Assembly: GCF_003589595.1 (NCBI RefSeq)
Contig: NW_020654289.1
Coordinates: 3,441,964 to 3,505,963, forward strand
Source: Hyposmocoma kahamanoa
Lineage: Eukaryota > Arthropoda > Insecta > Lepidoptera > Cosmopterigidae
Reading direction: 5' to 3'
Length of the DNA stretch: 64,000 nt
The notes under the pieces were generated by a model that saw nothing but the letters and a program-made list of their open reading frames with translations, did not search any database and was not told the DNA's origin. Below, piece after piece: positions 1-10,546 of this stretch; within the stretch, counting starts at the first letter, position 1, and each line of letters starts with the position of its first letter. The translations under genes were made by a program, and so were the position numbers.

Positions 1-1154
1 AACCCGCTTGCCGGGACACACAACACAGACACATTCTACTGTACCTATAATAAGAAATTAGGAATTGCAATAATTGTGTAGAAAGAAGAAAGGATTATAA
101 TACAATTATTTCAATTATATGACATTCTGAAACTAAAAAAAATAAATTTATTTAGACCGGTAAGGTATAAAAATGCATGAAAATTGGTCATTTAATTATT
201 GCTGGCAACACCAGCATATTTCTATTCTGTATCGCCATTCAATCCTACATGGATCAGTTCAGTGTAAGTAACAAATAAATAATAATAAAATTCATGTTGT
301 TTCAATCATATACGCCAACCCAAACAATTATCTATCATTATATACCACGAATTTCAATTCTACGAGAATTTTTAAGGTATATCCGTTGCTTTGTTTGTTA
401 AGTTCACTCAATCTTCTCAATAAAACCATTTCACTATAAACGGATCACAGCTACTTGTCTGAAATCAATAAGATCCAATTTCAACTTAATTACTTCTGTA
501 TATCGGTACACGGATACAAGTGGCCGATTGGTTTAATCGGGTTTAGCCGTTATAAGGTTAAACGGAACCCGTGGCATCTGACATCATCCCTTCCCTATTT
601 GATTCGAGCGCTAATACGCGATGCCAAATAATGGTGTGTTATTAACAATGATCGGAGTTGGCAGAATATGTTTACCTAAATTTCGAGGGAATAAATGCAT
701 ATAGAGTGATTAATACGTCCTTGTGAAATTCCGGAATATCGTATCATATAATAATGTTTTACTGCAGTAGTGTATGTAGAAGTTTTTTAAGTAAATATAT
801 AACTTGTTTTAAATCTGTCCTACGGCCCAAAGGGTAAAATATGAATTTTTAAATTGGAGTGGCGGTATAATATAAACTTTTTTATGATAATAAGTAACTG
901 AATGAACTGTCGTAGGCCTGGCGGTAAGAAGACGCCTATAAGAGCGATGCCATACGGGCGCTGCCGCCGCCGGTGCGTTGCGTCGTCATAACGCTATGAT
1001 TTCAATTATAGTTTGAAACTTCTTGAATGGCAAATTTTATATATCAACTGAAATTTTGTTATAGAAGCGTATACATTGCCCCTTAAATGATTTTTCGACT
1101 TTGTGAAGACGACTATCAAGAACAGCTAGTTTATTTTATACAAGTCCAATATAC
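1..1154. other. AT-rich non-coding stretch
   Basis: No open frame of useful length and no recognised repeat family. A GC-rich patch (GGGCGCTGCCGCCGCCGG) lies near 957-975. Confidence 0.6.
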
Positions 1155-1245
1155 CTGTTGTTGCGGACCAGTTACAGGACGGGACAGACATAATTTTTTT
1201 TAGTTATTTTCTATTTTTTAGTTACTCATTGTTTACGTTATTTTT
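1155..1245 (+). repeat. short dispersed repeat, copy 1
   Basis: Shares TGTTGCGGACCAG...ACAGGACGGG, then a TTTAGTTATTTTCT and TTACTCATTGTTTA block, with 3417-3500. Class unknown; probably the end of a transposon. Confidence 0.6.
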
Positions 1246-1329
1246 GCCTATGACGCGTTCGTTTCTGTTTTTCTGCTTTAGCTAGTTTTTCTCTAAATTA
1301 TAAATTTATTGATTTTCCCAGTACTCCTT

Positions 1330-1471
1330 AACACCTGTGAAACTTCACCATCACCCTCCAAAACCGGAACGCGGTAATGTTCACATTACTGCTTGGCGTC
1401 ACAAATACGTAAGGTGGCAGAACTTCTCTGAACAAACTTTTTCACAAGGAGATCCAGCGCTATTAAAATAT
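1330..1471 (-). repeat. Rep-A retroposon, 5' half
   Basis: Reverse strand reads the Rep-A 5' block (CTTGTGAAAAAGTT, ...AATGTGAACATTACCGCGTT..., GGTGATGGTGAA). The 3' half with the A-tail is missing. Confidence 0.75.
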
Positions 1472-2344
1472 GTATACTGCTATTATCAAAACTCCATAAA
1501 AACTTTATAAAATCAGCAACTCACATTATACAAGCCCTCTTTTTAATCTTCCTATACCTGCGCCAAATAGTGGAGCACATATATTCACGCACAGTCTATA
1601 GACCGAAAGTTCGAGGGCCATTTACTGAACAGGTTGTTTAGTAAAATATCGTCGTAAAATTAAGTTAAATATTAAAAGAAAATGTGTAAAATTATATCAA
1701 GCAAAGTTTTAAACAAAATAGATTTTTATAAGCAGCCTTTTACTACAACTATTGGTAAGTTACAATATTATAATATTACACACGTTATATATATGTGCAA
1801 AAACTCCTGTTACGCTAAAATGAAGTTAGCCACGAAGCAGTGAGTCAAAAACTCTAACGTTTTCCGTTTAAAAAAAAACACGGCAAACGATAACAGTCGG
1901 TCTGAGAGATCAATGCGCGGATATAGAAAGGTTAAATACCCATGTTATAGTATATGATCCAATGAGAAAATACGTCAATGAAGCTTGATTTTTGAAATAA
2001 ATTCAACAGAAAGTAGTTTTCTACGTGTATATTAAAACAGAGCTTTATTCTTCCGAAGGTCAGCGTGTCTGACGTCAAATCCTCCCTTTTAGAATGACAA
2101 GTGGTTGATTTGGGTAAAAGTAGTCAATATCATACTCAGCTTAGCGCTTTGGACTTTGAACTGTTTTTATCATGAGTGGCATTGAGTTTAAATCTGTTGC
2201 TAAACGTTGACTGTGCTTAGATATAACTGAAAACTTGGATTATGAAATATTGTTCTACTGTACGTAACAGTTTTGATACTTTGACGGATTTCGACTAGAA
2301 ACTAAGAGTGTGGATCGAATAAACCTATTTATTTACAGTCCTTA
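1472..2344. other. non-coding stretch, nothing recognised
   Basis: AT-rich sequence with no long frame and no match to the other repeats in the window. Confidence 0.5.
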
Positions 2345-2776
2345 TAGACGTTCCCATTATGTTGTAATGTTTTGTTTATCGTTAGATGACTGTCGCGTCT
2401 AGCCTGTTCCCGCATCACGACTATCTGTCGTGACTGTGTCGTGGACGTTTTTTATCGTTAAATGACTGTCGTATCTAGCTTTTCCCACTAGATCGTGACT
2501 ACAATTCATCGGTTTACGGCAACTGTCTTGTCGTTTGCACGACAGAATCGTTTGAAACTACGATTATCTGTCGTTACATTTTTATCGTGACGGTTATTTA
2601 TCGTCTGACGACTGTTGTTCTAGCTCTTTCACGACAGACTGTCGTCGTAACATCAAAAAAGTCGTGAAGGACATTTAATCGTGTTTTACTGTAAGTGAAC
2701 AACTTCATTTAAATATACAAACCATGACACTTTAAACTACACGACTATCTGTCGTCACAACATAATGGGAACGCGC
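2345..2776. mobile_element. TIR element with internal ATCGT/GACTGTCGT repeats
   Basis: The ends are inverted copies of CGTTCCCATTATGTTGT, and CCTTA lies outside each end (2340-2344 and 2777-2781), a possible 5-bp target duplication. The interior is a run of degenerate direct and inverted copies of motifs such as TTTATCGTTAAATGACTGTCG and CACGACTATCTGTCGT. It has no coding capacity. It is a non-autonomous DNA transposon; the superfamily is unassigned. Confidence 0.7.
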
Positions 2777-3416
2777 CCTTACTTGTATATGTCAGAGCTG
2801 TTTACATAATTCTAATTACCTAATATGGACATGTATGTACATGTCATCACGTTTGTTTCCTACTAGTGTACTAAAAAAAATGTTGTAATCGCTTTCACCG
2901 ATTGATATTGTTGTGTCTATTGGAGGAACATCTGTATGTACCTTAATAATTACATTACTGTATGTAATCCTGATTTTGTGTGGGCATTATTTGTAGGAAT
3001 GCCATCACTAAATAAGGAGTGCATTATTTACAGAAATTCGAAGACTTTACGTAACCTATGGTCAACGGTGTTTGTTACTCATTAAAACACTGTTTGTTAA
3101 CTATAGAAAACAAGAAATAAAAAAACTTTTTCACTTCACTGGCTCGGTAAGGCTTTCTTTCTTATTAGAAATCTGTGCGCAAAAGCGTTTTTCCACGCAA
3201 GCGTAGAAAAGGTTTTTGAAGTTCGAACTTGACGATGGACTGTAGTGCACCTAACTTTTTCTTTCGATGACAAAATACATAATGACACATTCAACTACGC
3301 AATTTGTCGGACGTTATTAAGTAATATAAATCAAATATCAATTAATAAATATTTTATTCTTATTATTGTTGACATTAAATTGACAACAATAACTAATTTT
3401 CTTTATTAAAACTGGT
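2777..3416. other. non-coding stretch, nothing recognised
   Basis: AT-rich, no coding signal and no internal repeat seen. Confidence 0.5.
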
Positions 3417-3500
3417 TTGTTGTTGCGGACCAGCCACAGGACGGGGCAGATATAAATATTTTTAGTTATTTTCTGTTACTCATTGTTTAACTGTTTTTCT
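3417..3500 (+). repeat. short dispersed repeat, copy 2
   Basis: Second copy of the TGTTGCGGACCAG repeat at 1155-1245, same orientation. Confidence 0.6.
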
Positions 3501-3546
3501 TTCATTTACCATTTTCCTCGCTATGGTAAGGGTCAAAAGTTTGCTA

Positions 3547-3612
3547 AATCCTAGAACGTGGGTAAGGTTTCAAGGCACGAAAGCCTTGAAACCTTAGCCA
3601 TGTTCTAGGATT
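3547..3612. repeat. 66-bp inverted repeat (hairpin)
   Basis: AATCCTAGAAC...TAAGGTTTCAAGGC is followed after a 6-bp loop by its near-perfect reverse complement, ending GTTCTAGGATT. It abuts the foldback pair that follows. Confidence 0.85.
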
Positions 3613-3624
3613 CTTTTTTTGAAT

Positions 3625-3799
3625 CCTAGGGTCGTATTCCAGAACTCTACTCAAGTCAGGACTTGAGTAATGCAGTGAGCACTGAAAATCATACTCAAGT
3701 CCTTGCCATTAGGGTCGTATTTCCAGTGTTTGAAATCATACTCAAGTCTGCTCAAGTCCTGACATGAGCATTGAGTAGAGTTCTGGAATACGACTCTTA
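3625..3799. mobile_element. foldback MITE, copy 1
   Basis: Bounded by TAGGGTCGTATTCCAGAACT and its reverse complement AGTTCTGGAATACGACTCTT. The interior holds further CTCAAGTC/GACTTGAG inverted motifs and an internal TTAGGGTCGTATTTCCAGTG end, which suggests layered insertions. Confidence 0.7.
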
Positions 3800-3955
3800 G
3801 GGTCGTATTCTAGAACTCTATTCAATGCTCAAGTCAGGATTGCACTGGCAACACAAGCACTGGAAATACGACCCTAATGGCAGGGACTTGAGTGCTCTAA
3901 ACCATACTCAAATCCTGACTTGAGCCTTGAGTAGAGTTCTAGAATACGACCCTAA
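3797..3955. mobile_element. foldback MITE, copy 2
   Basis: Directly abuts copy 1 and shares the end motif TTAGGGTCGTATTCTAGAAC, inverted at the right as TTCTAGAATACGACCCTAA. The interior has a related internal end (CACTGGAAATACGACCCTAA) in the opposite order to copy 1. Confidence 0.7.
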
Positions 3956-4035
3956 GTGTCCTTCGCTTGGTCAGGTTTCAATCCAAGCGAGTGCTCAACG
4001 TTATCAAACAACATCTTTGCATAACAAATAACCAC

Positions 4036-4290
4036 TATTCGACTGAATTTTTTCTTTTTTTATGTGTATTAGGTGATTTATCTGTCGTTTGTAAACCGAT
4101 TTCGTTTTTTTTTTGTTGTACAGGGCGTACCTCAATGGAGGTTCCGTTCAAATTTGAAGAAAATATTTCAATTCTAAGGGAGGTAAATAAATGGATGAAT
4201 TTATTTATTGGATTTCACGTAGTCTCAGTTAATCGATTTTGATAAAATTTGGCAAACAGATGTGATGCCACAAACTTCCGAGGTCGGTAT
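4036..4290 (+). repeat. Rep-F copy
   Basis: Contains GTACAGGGCGTACC, GAGGTTCCGTTCAAATTTGA, TCTAAGGGAGGTAAATAAA and AATTTGGCAAACAGATGT, matching 7972-8235 and 39527-39770. A 91-codon open frame here is translated repeat with no recognisable domain. Confidence 0.65.
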
Positions 4291-4321
4291 TTTTTTTAAA
4301 TTTGTAATTATTTAATTAAAT

Positions 4322-4455
4322 TTTTGTTGAATTGATATTCAATTATTTTTTGTGAAATTACTCCAGTAGTTTGTTATAATTATTAATACAAAGATCGAAC
4401 ACTCAGAAAAAACACTCAGAAAAAATTCCTTCGATCCGGTCGGATTCGACATCTC
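4322..4455 (-). repeat. SINE-D 3' part, inverted
   Basis: Reverse strand reads CGGATCGAAGGAATTTTTTC, GTGTTCGATCTTTGTATTAA and the 3' ACTGGAGTAATTTCAC end. AACACTCAGAAAA is duplicated in tandem at about 4398-4424. Confidence 0.65.
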
Positions 4456-4469
4456 TCGCCAGGACTGGT

Positions 4470-4625
4470 AGCTGTAAAGGTACTAACTGGGTGATAAATC
4501 TCTAATAGATTTCTCATAGATGGCGCTACGACTAAAAAGTCGTTGAAAGACCAAGTACAAAGACACGACGCAAGCACATAGAAAAATTCGTGAGGTCCGT
4601 TGGTTCGTTCCGTGGCTTAGTTTGT
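4470..4625 (+). repeat. SINE-D 5' part
   Basis: CTGTAAAGGTACTAACTGGG, GATGGCGCTACG, AAATTCGTGAGGTCCGTTGG and CCGTGGCTTAG. It is head-to-head with the inverted 3' part at 4322-4455. Confidence 0.65.
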
Positions 4626-5365
4626 AATTATTTGTTCGTGTTATTGTTTCTGTACAAATTTATTTGCATGTAAATAATTGTTTTAATTCGTAAATAATAA
4701 AAAAATAATTACTGAAGACGTTAAGATCGGACGCCGTATACACGTGAGCTATTATCCCATTCCGCCTTTACACCTGCACAGTTGATGATTTAATGGCCGC
4801 AACTAGAAATTTTAGTGTAGCTAAATACTACACCCCAATAATAAATAGTAATTGCCACCGATACTACAAGATAAAGTGTTATTTTTCATATTCTTGCCTC
4901 TATTCTCTATATTCCTTGTGATTTATGTAAGTAGATATGTATTGCAGCATTTTTTTGTTTACATATTTATGTATAAATATAAAGTGTTTTTTTTTTTTCA
5001 TTTTTGTTTGACCTCACGCTTGACCAAAAAATTGACAGTGCCAAAATTGTTTTCACAAGAAAAGACTTAATGGTTCCTAAGACAATTTCCTCGTATCTTC
5101 TATGGTTCCGATTTTCCCCATACTGTCCCATTTAAAAAAAAAACTTAAATTCGTAGTTGAGAATTTATTAATTTATTAATACATCCGTTTTAAAGTTTTT
5201 CGTAAGTTAAAAAACTGAAGTTTTTCTAAGCCGGAGAATGTTTGAAAGATGGTAATAAAACCGACCTGTCTTTTGCTTTTTTTGTAAATGTAGATAAAAA
5301 AATTGTATGCAAATGGTATTTCATTGTTCATTGTTGTCTTATAGTTAAATTGGTTCATGGGTCCT
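4626..5365. other. AT-rich non-coding stretch
   Basis: Three short frames (60-80 codons) of low-complexity F/K/Y-rich composition; no domain seen and no coding claim made. Confidence 0.5.
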
Positions 5366-5420
5366 TGCAAAGCACGAAATCCGTAGTTAAGGCCATTTTC
5401 CCTCTATGGATGAGTTACAG
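5366..5420 (+). repeat. short dispersed repeat (ACGAAATCCGTAGTTA)
   Basis: GCACGAAATCCGTAGTTA...TCTATGGATGA matches the reverse complement of 6229-6275. Each copy flanks the transposon remnants at 5.5-6.2 kb, in opposite orientation. Confidence 0.55.
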
Positions 5421-5521
5421 CCTGGAGTTTCGATTAGGTCTGATTAGGTGTACACACACAAATGCCCGTGTCTGACCAAGCATGTTGTTAGATTTTCGTT
5501 GGAACGCGCGTTGCTCGGGCG

Positions 5522-5740
5522 TCAGCAGCGCGCTTTAACATTGTACATTCTATCGCGCGCTTTCGGGTAGAGTGGACACACGTTTGGCACAAATGGAGAA
5601 CGATCATTTCGATACTGATCTATTTTGATGAAGTTCAAAAGAGACCAGCCATTTGGGACTTGGAGAGCCCCCATAACAAATCTATCTCGTAATATTGGGT
5701 GCACCCAAAATTCTCTTTGCCTCCGCCGTCCGCCGAGCCA
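5522..5740 (-). pseudogene. PIF/Harbinger-type transposase N-terminal remnant
   Basis: The reverse strand encodes an open frame with RRRQREFWVHPILRDRFVMG (FWVHP at 5696-5710), then a ~45-residue tail that includes LLNFIKIDQY. A basic run followed by F-W-V-H-P and an R...G pair is typical of the N-terminus of PIF/Harbinger (HARBI1-like) transposases. The DDE nuclease domain is absent, so this is a truncated, non-functional remnant. It abuts a LINE RT fragment at 5750. No convincing terminal inverted repeats were found around this copy. A coincidental match is possible because the motif is short, but two further remnants with the same signature (51.4 and 54.8 kb) support the call. Confidence 0.5.
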
Positions 5741-5749
5741 ACGATCCTG

Positions 5750-6185
5750 CTAACGATCGTCTGTTCGTATTTTGTAATATGACTTTACAAATAAAATACT
5801 CTTAATGTAAGTTATAAACTTAAGAAACGATAATTTTAATATATGCTCCGGAATCTTAATGTAAAAGCGTATACAGTTCTCTATAAAAGAATAGTTTACC
5901 TTAGTTAAACGAAATCGTGGTACCAAGTGTTTGGGCTTAGTTCTAAGTTTAATATTATGGATTTCTTCTTTCAAATTTCAAAAAAATATGTATATTTTTA
6001 CTAATATACAAAATATTTGAATAAACGTCTATGAAGCTATAGTCATGATACCAGTCTTCTTAAACTTTTCTCTGAGAGAAACCCGAGAACCTAAACGATA
6101 CACAGGACGAACCGCTCGTTTTTGCAACACAAAGTATGGTTTGTATATCTGCCGCTTTACCGATTTAACAGTTTCTAACGGGCCC
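5750..6185 (-). pseudogene. non-LTR retrotransposon RT, C-terminal remnant
   Basis: Two open frames in different phases on the reverse strand read as one LINE tail. The first (to 6043) has LQKRAVRPVYRLGSR and LREKFKKTGIMTIAS. The second (5974 down to 5750) has PRFRLTKVNYSFIENCIRFY followed by a YYKIRTDD end. The LQKRA(I/V)R...YNLG...LR..F...I.T and SF..NC.RFYNK.P blocks are characteristic of the region after the reverse transcriptase domain in jockey-like elements. At least one frameshift separates the parts, and the polymerase domain itself is missing. It is a dead insertion on the strand opposite to most other LINE pieces here. Confidence 0.75.
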
Positions 6186-6228
6186 GTCTTTTCGTTGGCG
6201 GACTTTGAGAGTAGTCTCATAGGACACG

Positions 6229-6275
6229 TCATCCACAATGAAAAGACGACCGTAACTACGGATTTCGTTCTTTGA
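6229..6275 (-). repeat. short dispersed repeat (ACGAAATCCGTAGTTA), inverted copy
   Basis: Reverse complement of the 5366-5420 repeat. Confidence 0.5.
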
Positions 6276-6286
6276 GTGTAGGGAGA

Positions 6287-6350
6287 GCAGAGCAACGGAA
6301 TTCACCCGAGACCAGGGGGGGTCTGGTGAATTTCGTAGCTCTGTTGCTCA
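6287..6350. repeat. imperfect hairpin
   Basis: GAGCAGAGCAACGGAATTCA and GAATTTCGTAGCTCTGTTGC form long imperfect arms around an AGACC/GGTCT core. Confidence 0.65.
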
Positions 6351-6875
6351 TAGCACAATGTAATGTAATAGGAGTGATTATAGGGCACATTATTATTGTT
6401 AAAGGTGTGGAAGATAGAATAATTAAAATATTTTATTATCAAAGTTCGCTATTATCTACCTCTGCCTCGGCGGAAGAGCTCTCGAGAGCCTCTCGCTTTG
6501 AGTAATTGAAGTGTTGTTGTTTCGCCGCCATTTACTTAAGTTAACCGCGATTTTTGGGAATTTGTAAACACTTTGTAATTGTTTTATATTGAGGCAGTTT
6601 ATTTTCTTTATAATACCACTTTGGTTTTTTTTCGTTAGAAAGAGAAAAGCCTCATGGATGCCATATATCAGATGGTATGTCCGAGTTCACTGGAAAGTGT
6701 ATCCAGGGACCAATGCAAAAAGATCTTCTCCTCATAAATTATACTCTGCAGACTGAGGACTCGAGGCCTTTTTATTATTATCTTTCGTTTCTTTTGTTAT
6801 TACCATATTTGCACTAACACTACATATAATTACAACAATTTATAAATGTACATTCCATGAGTTTTTCTTTTCTTA
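6351..6875. other. non-coding stretch
   Basis: No recognised repeat or domain. A short AGAGCTCTCGAGAGCCTCTC palindromic run lies at about 6476-6497. Confidence 0.45.
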
Positions 6876-6952
6876 CCCTGCATGTCGAAGAAGGTTTACA
6901 ACCTTCGGAAAACGTGTAAAGTCCCCAACCGAATGGGTTGATGATATTTTAT
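6876..6952 (+). repeat. SINE-E fragment
   Basis: CTTCGGAAAACGTGTAAAGT and GGGTTGATGATAT match the core and tail of the SINE-E at 47.5 kb, with the part between them deleted. Confidence 0.6.
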
Positions 6953-7237
6953 TTCTTCAGAAGTGATGGAAAGCACTGTGAAGAAATTATATCCTAGCAA
7001 CAGATCCACCGCGTGGGCTAAGGCAGCATCCATTGAACTACACAGTTGGGTGGATGTTGTCCTGGCCCCTCTGGTCACTGGGTAGCGGACTCGGGGGAGT
7101 TCGTTGCTCAGCATGGAGGGGCCCTAGATGGAAGGCTCGTCTGGTGATCGGCGAGCCTCATTAATAAGCAGATTCCCTAGGGTAATTAAAAAAACAAAAA
7201 AATGGGTTCTATTAACTATATATTAGACACATTATCT

Positions 7238-7292
7238 ACCTGAAACAAGCCCGAAACGCTGGTTTGTTTGAAAAAACATTTCGCGACTATCA
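7238..7292 (+). repeat. possible Penelope-type terminal fragment
   Basis: CCCGAAACGCTGGTTTGTTT followed by GAAAAAAC resembles the GAAACGTCAGTTTGTTTGAA block at 20.5 kb. Short and uncertain. Confidence 0.35.
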
Positions 7293-7706
7293 AGAACAAC
7301 TTATTTTTATTCCTCACTCACATTGATGTCACCGATAATGGTTCAATCTCTAACCCACCCCATTTGAAGATACGCAACTGTATATTCATTCTCCCTCCGG
7401 TTTACACTGTTACTGTAACCTAGTTGCAATTTGAAAGGAGTAGCGATTGAAAGGATGTACATCTTGATATCGAACAGCCAGTTGCATAAACTTGCATAGC
7501 TGTTATAACGCAGATAAATAGCGTTTATTTATTAAATATAAATACGTTGATGAGTTATTTTAAAAATAACGTCGTTCATAATTTGACAGCTACCTACATA
7601 GCCTAAAATAGCTGAGATATTTGTAACTGTTTGAGTTCGAATTAAATTTAAATTGGATTTTTTGGAAACATTCACCAACCAACGTTTCAGGTGGACAACA
7701 ACGTTA
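7293..7706. other. non-coding stretch
   Basis: Nothing recognised. Confidence 0.45.
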
Positions 7707-7782
7707 CAACGTTACGGAACGAACCAACGGACCTCACGAATTTTTCCATGTGTATGTTGCAGATATTTGTTTTTGGTCGTAA
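7707..7782 (-). repeat. SINE-D middle part, inverted
   Basis: Reverse strand reads AAATTCGTGAGGTCCGTTGG then TTCGTTCC, as in the SINE-D at 4.5 kb. Confidence 0.6.
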
Positions 7783-7835
7783 GCTGTAAAGGTATATCGC
7801 TGAGTGAAGAAAAACTTTCATAGATTTCTAGATAG
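7779..7835 (+). repeat. SINE-D 5' part
   Basis: CTGTAAAGGTATATCGCTGA then TTTCATAGATTTCT. Head-to-head with 7707-7782, the same chimeric arrangement as at 4.3-4.6 kb. Confidence 0.55.
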
Positions 7836-7971
7836 ACAATTCGAAACGTTATTTCGGAGAAAAGAATTCTAGTTTGTGATAGGTTACCCAAAAACAAAGA
7901 TCTGCAACAAACGCATTGAAGTTTTAAGTTGTGAATTGTTAACCTATATAATTAGTATGCAGTATTTTTAG

Positions 7972-8235
7972 TCGACAAAAAAATAGGAGGAGGTTCTCAA
8001 TTTGACCCAATTTTTGTTAAATGTTACACGATTACTTCGACATTTATGAATAGATACTGATGATTCTTTTTGTGTTAGAAAGAGGGTATCTCATTAGTGG
8101 TCTCATTCCAATTTGAAAAAAATATTCCACCTCTAAGGGTGGCATATTAGGATGAATCCGGTTTATTGGATTTTACCCATTTTGAAAACTTGGCAAATAG
8201 ATGTAAAGTGCTGGCAACACCAGGGCTAACTTAAT
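7972..8235 (+). repeat. Rep-F copy
   Basis: AGGAGGAGGTTCTCAATTTG, CATTCCAATTTGAAAAAAA, CTAAGGGTGGCATATTAGG and ACTTGGCAAATAGATGT in the usual order. Confidence 0.7.
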
Positions 8236-8424
8236 ACGACCGTATTGGGGACCGTGAACTGTGTGTGATAGCTTTGATTCGTCTCGATAAGGCGAAAGAT
8301 GCGTGTCAGTATCATATCTAATGGAAAGTTACATATGTGTTCCGATGGGAAATGGACATAAAGTTTATATATGTTTTTATTGAGATTGTTATGATCGAAC
8401 ACAAACAGAACAAAAACACACAGG

Positions 8425-8600
8425 TGAATTTCGATGACTGGGTAATTGGACCCGTGGCTCTGATGATTAGAGCAATGCTACGTGCAACATGGTTGTTGGT
8501 TCAAGTCCCACCGGGTTGACAAAAATGTTCTGTGTGTTCGATATTTGTATCCACAATCATAACAAAACCAGTGTAGTTATTTCACAAAAAATCTCAATAA
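8425..8600 (+). repeat. SINE-D related, tRNA-like head
   Basis: CCCGTGGCTCTGATGATTAG and GGTTCAAGTCCCACCGG resemble A and B boxes of a pol III promoter. A TGTTCGATATTTGTATCCA 3' segment follows. It is a SINE, not a tRNA gene: no acceptor stem closes it. Confidence 0.65.
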
Positions 8601-8640
8601 ATTAATACATTTCATCGAAAAGCGACATCTGCATCAGTTG

Positions 8641-8870
8641 TGATACCTGTAAAGGTATCGGCTGCGATGAGAAGATTATTCAAAAATCACTCACTGGATG
8701 TCACTAGCGGCGACGAATGCTGAAAAATCAGTACAAAGAACTATAACAAAAACACATGAGAATTTCGACGACTCGGTAACTGGACCCGTGGCTCAGATGG
8801 TTAGAGCAATGCTACGGTGCAGCATGAACGTGAGTTCAAGTCCCATCATCTCATTTTTTATTGCGTTTCA
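8641..8870 (+). repeat. SINE-D related, tRNA-like head
   Basis: CTGTAAAGGTATCGGCTGCG 5' block, then TGGCTCAGATGGTTAGAGC (A-box like) and GAGTTCAAGTCCC (B-box like). Tandem with the copy at 8425. The 85-codon open frame spanning it is translated repeat. Confidence 0.65.
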
Positions 8871-9654
8871 TATTATCGTGTCACTCAGCTTTCAAAAGCG
8901 AAAATTCGCAAAACCGCGAATCATCGAATGCTTGCAATTTTATACACAGATATGAACTAAAGATAGAACGATACTGACTTGTACTACAGCCTAATATGAG
9001 AAGTGCTTTGAATTTTGCTTAATACTGTGGTTATGACAGCAGAGAGATGATGTTACAATACCCAATTTATATGTGAGATATATGTGAGATGTTTTATTTC
9101 CTCCCATTTACCGTCCGAAGTAGTTTATTTCCTTTATCATAACGTTATTAAAATACCTTATCATTAGATGTCGTAAGACGTAAAGGGATGTTTGGATTAT
9201 TGTCGACATCTCCAATGTATACTACGCCAAATTTATTTTTTGGCCATTTTCTGTTTTATGCAAAAAAAATAATTTTGTAAAAAAAATAAAAACTAAAATA
9301 TTAAATAAAAACAGAACAGGTCGTAAAATTAAGTTGGCTTATCGTTCATTGGAGGCATATTGGAGGTATCGTTATGATAATAATATTATGTGAGAATAAT
9401 TTTCATTCCTTTGTTTATTTATCATTAAAATTGACCCAAACCACTACAGTTTGAAATTATTGACCATGTATATCCATGACAATTATTAAAAAAAGAACAT
9501 GTTACACCTTATTTGACATGTACAAATGTGTACGAGTAAATATAAAATTTACTTAAGTTTCTTTAGCTTACCATTGTAGTGATGTATGTACGCATTTGTT
9601 ATTGAATAATTAATATATTACTATAATAAATTTTATATGTATATAAAGAAATAA
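8871..9654. other. AT-rich non-coding stretch
   Basis: No coding signal or known repeat. Confidence 0.5.
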
Positions 9655-9858
9655 ATAACGCACACACTCACAGCCCCGCACTAGGGAAACCCTGTGTCGC
9701 GGGTGCCATGGACACACACATAGACAATCACAAATTACATCCAAACTCTCGAGAGACACAAATGTAGGCCATACAAATATTTCTCCCGGCACGTAATCGA
9801 ACCTGCGACCTCTGCGACGCAGACCAGCATGGTAATCGTTCGGCCACGGAAGCAGTCA
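9655..9858 (-). repeat. SINE-B, near full length
   Basis: Reverse strand: tRNA-like head TGGCCGAACGATTACCATGC with a GGTTCGATTAC B box, the GGCCTACATTTGTGTCTCTC body, GTGCGGGGCTGTGAGTGTGT, then an AT-rich tail. Two ~60-codon frames here are translated SINE. Confidence 0.85.
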
Positions 9859-10347
9859 ATAATTGAACATGATTGAATACCTAATGTTTGACCGGATATG
9901 GTGAAACTATAGGTCCTTATTTTGTTACGTGTCAACTTCTATACAACCTGTATAATGATGTATAAATATACATGGTGTATAGTAAATACCAGTTGGTAAC
10001 AACCAGCCTTAGATATTAGATCAATTCATTATATAATTAAAAAAGACAATAAGTTCAAACGTGGAAACATTTAGATTAGTTTAGTTTAGCTACTTCCACA
10101 GTTTAGTGACATACTACATTTTGCTTCGCGGAAATTGTGTCGATATTAATAAAATGTTTATCCGGAAAAAGCATGCTATTTATTACATAGGGCAATTTAC
10201 AAAATGGGTCCCAGAATGTCTCTGAGAGATAAGCTTAAGGAAATTAGCATTCTTGCACTGGCGTTACTGTACATTAATGAAAATGTACTTTATGTTAAGA
10301 AGAGTGCAATGTTTTCATGAAAAATAGTGATATATGTAACTAATGTT
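9859..10347. other. non-coding stretch
   Basis: Nothing recognised. Confidence 0.5.
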
Positions 10348-10545
10348 AACTGCTTCCCTGGCCGAATGTCCCACAGAGGCCCCGGGTTCGATTCCCGGGC
10401 CGGGTAAAATATTTGTATGGCCTACATTTATTTCTCTCGTGAGTTTGGGTGTAATTTGTGGTTGTCCATGTATATCCATGGCACCCGCGACACAGGGTTT
10501 CCCTAGTGCGGGGCTGTGAGTGTGTGCGTTATTATTATTATTAAT
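10348..10545 (+). repeat. SINE-B, near full length
   Basis: Degraded A box (TGGCCGAATG), intact B box (GGTTCGATTCC) and a (TTA)n tail. It abuts the Rep-A that follows, so one inserted at the end of the other. Confidence 0.85.
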
Positions 10546-10546
10546 T

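Noticed and set aside
2380..2770. CRISPR-like array of short repeats
   Set aside because: Repeat units and spacings are irregular, and the whole lies inside a TIR-bounded element in a eukaryotic context.
6045..6275. 76-codon forward frame
   Set aside because: It is antisense to the LINE RT tail, which has the better protein pattern.
8780..8855. possible tRNA gene (TGGCTCAGATGGTTAGAGC ... GTTCAAGTCCC)
   Set aside because: Lacks paired acceptor ends and is part of a repeated SINE-D-like unit.
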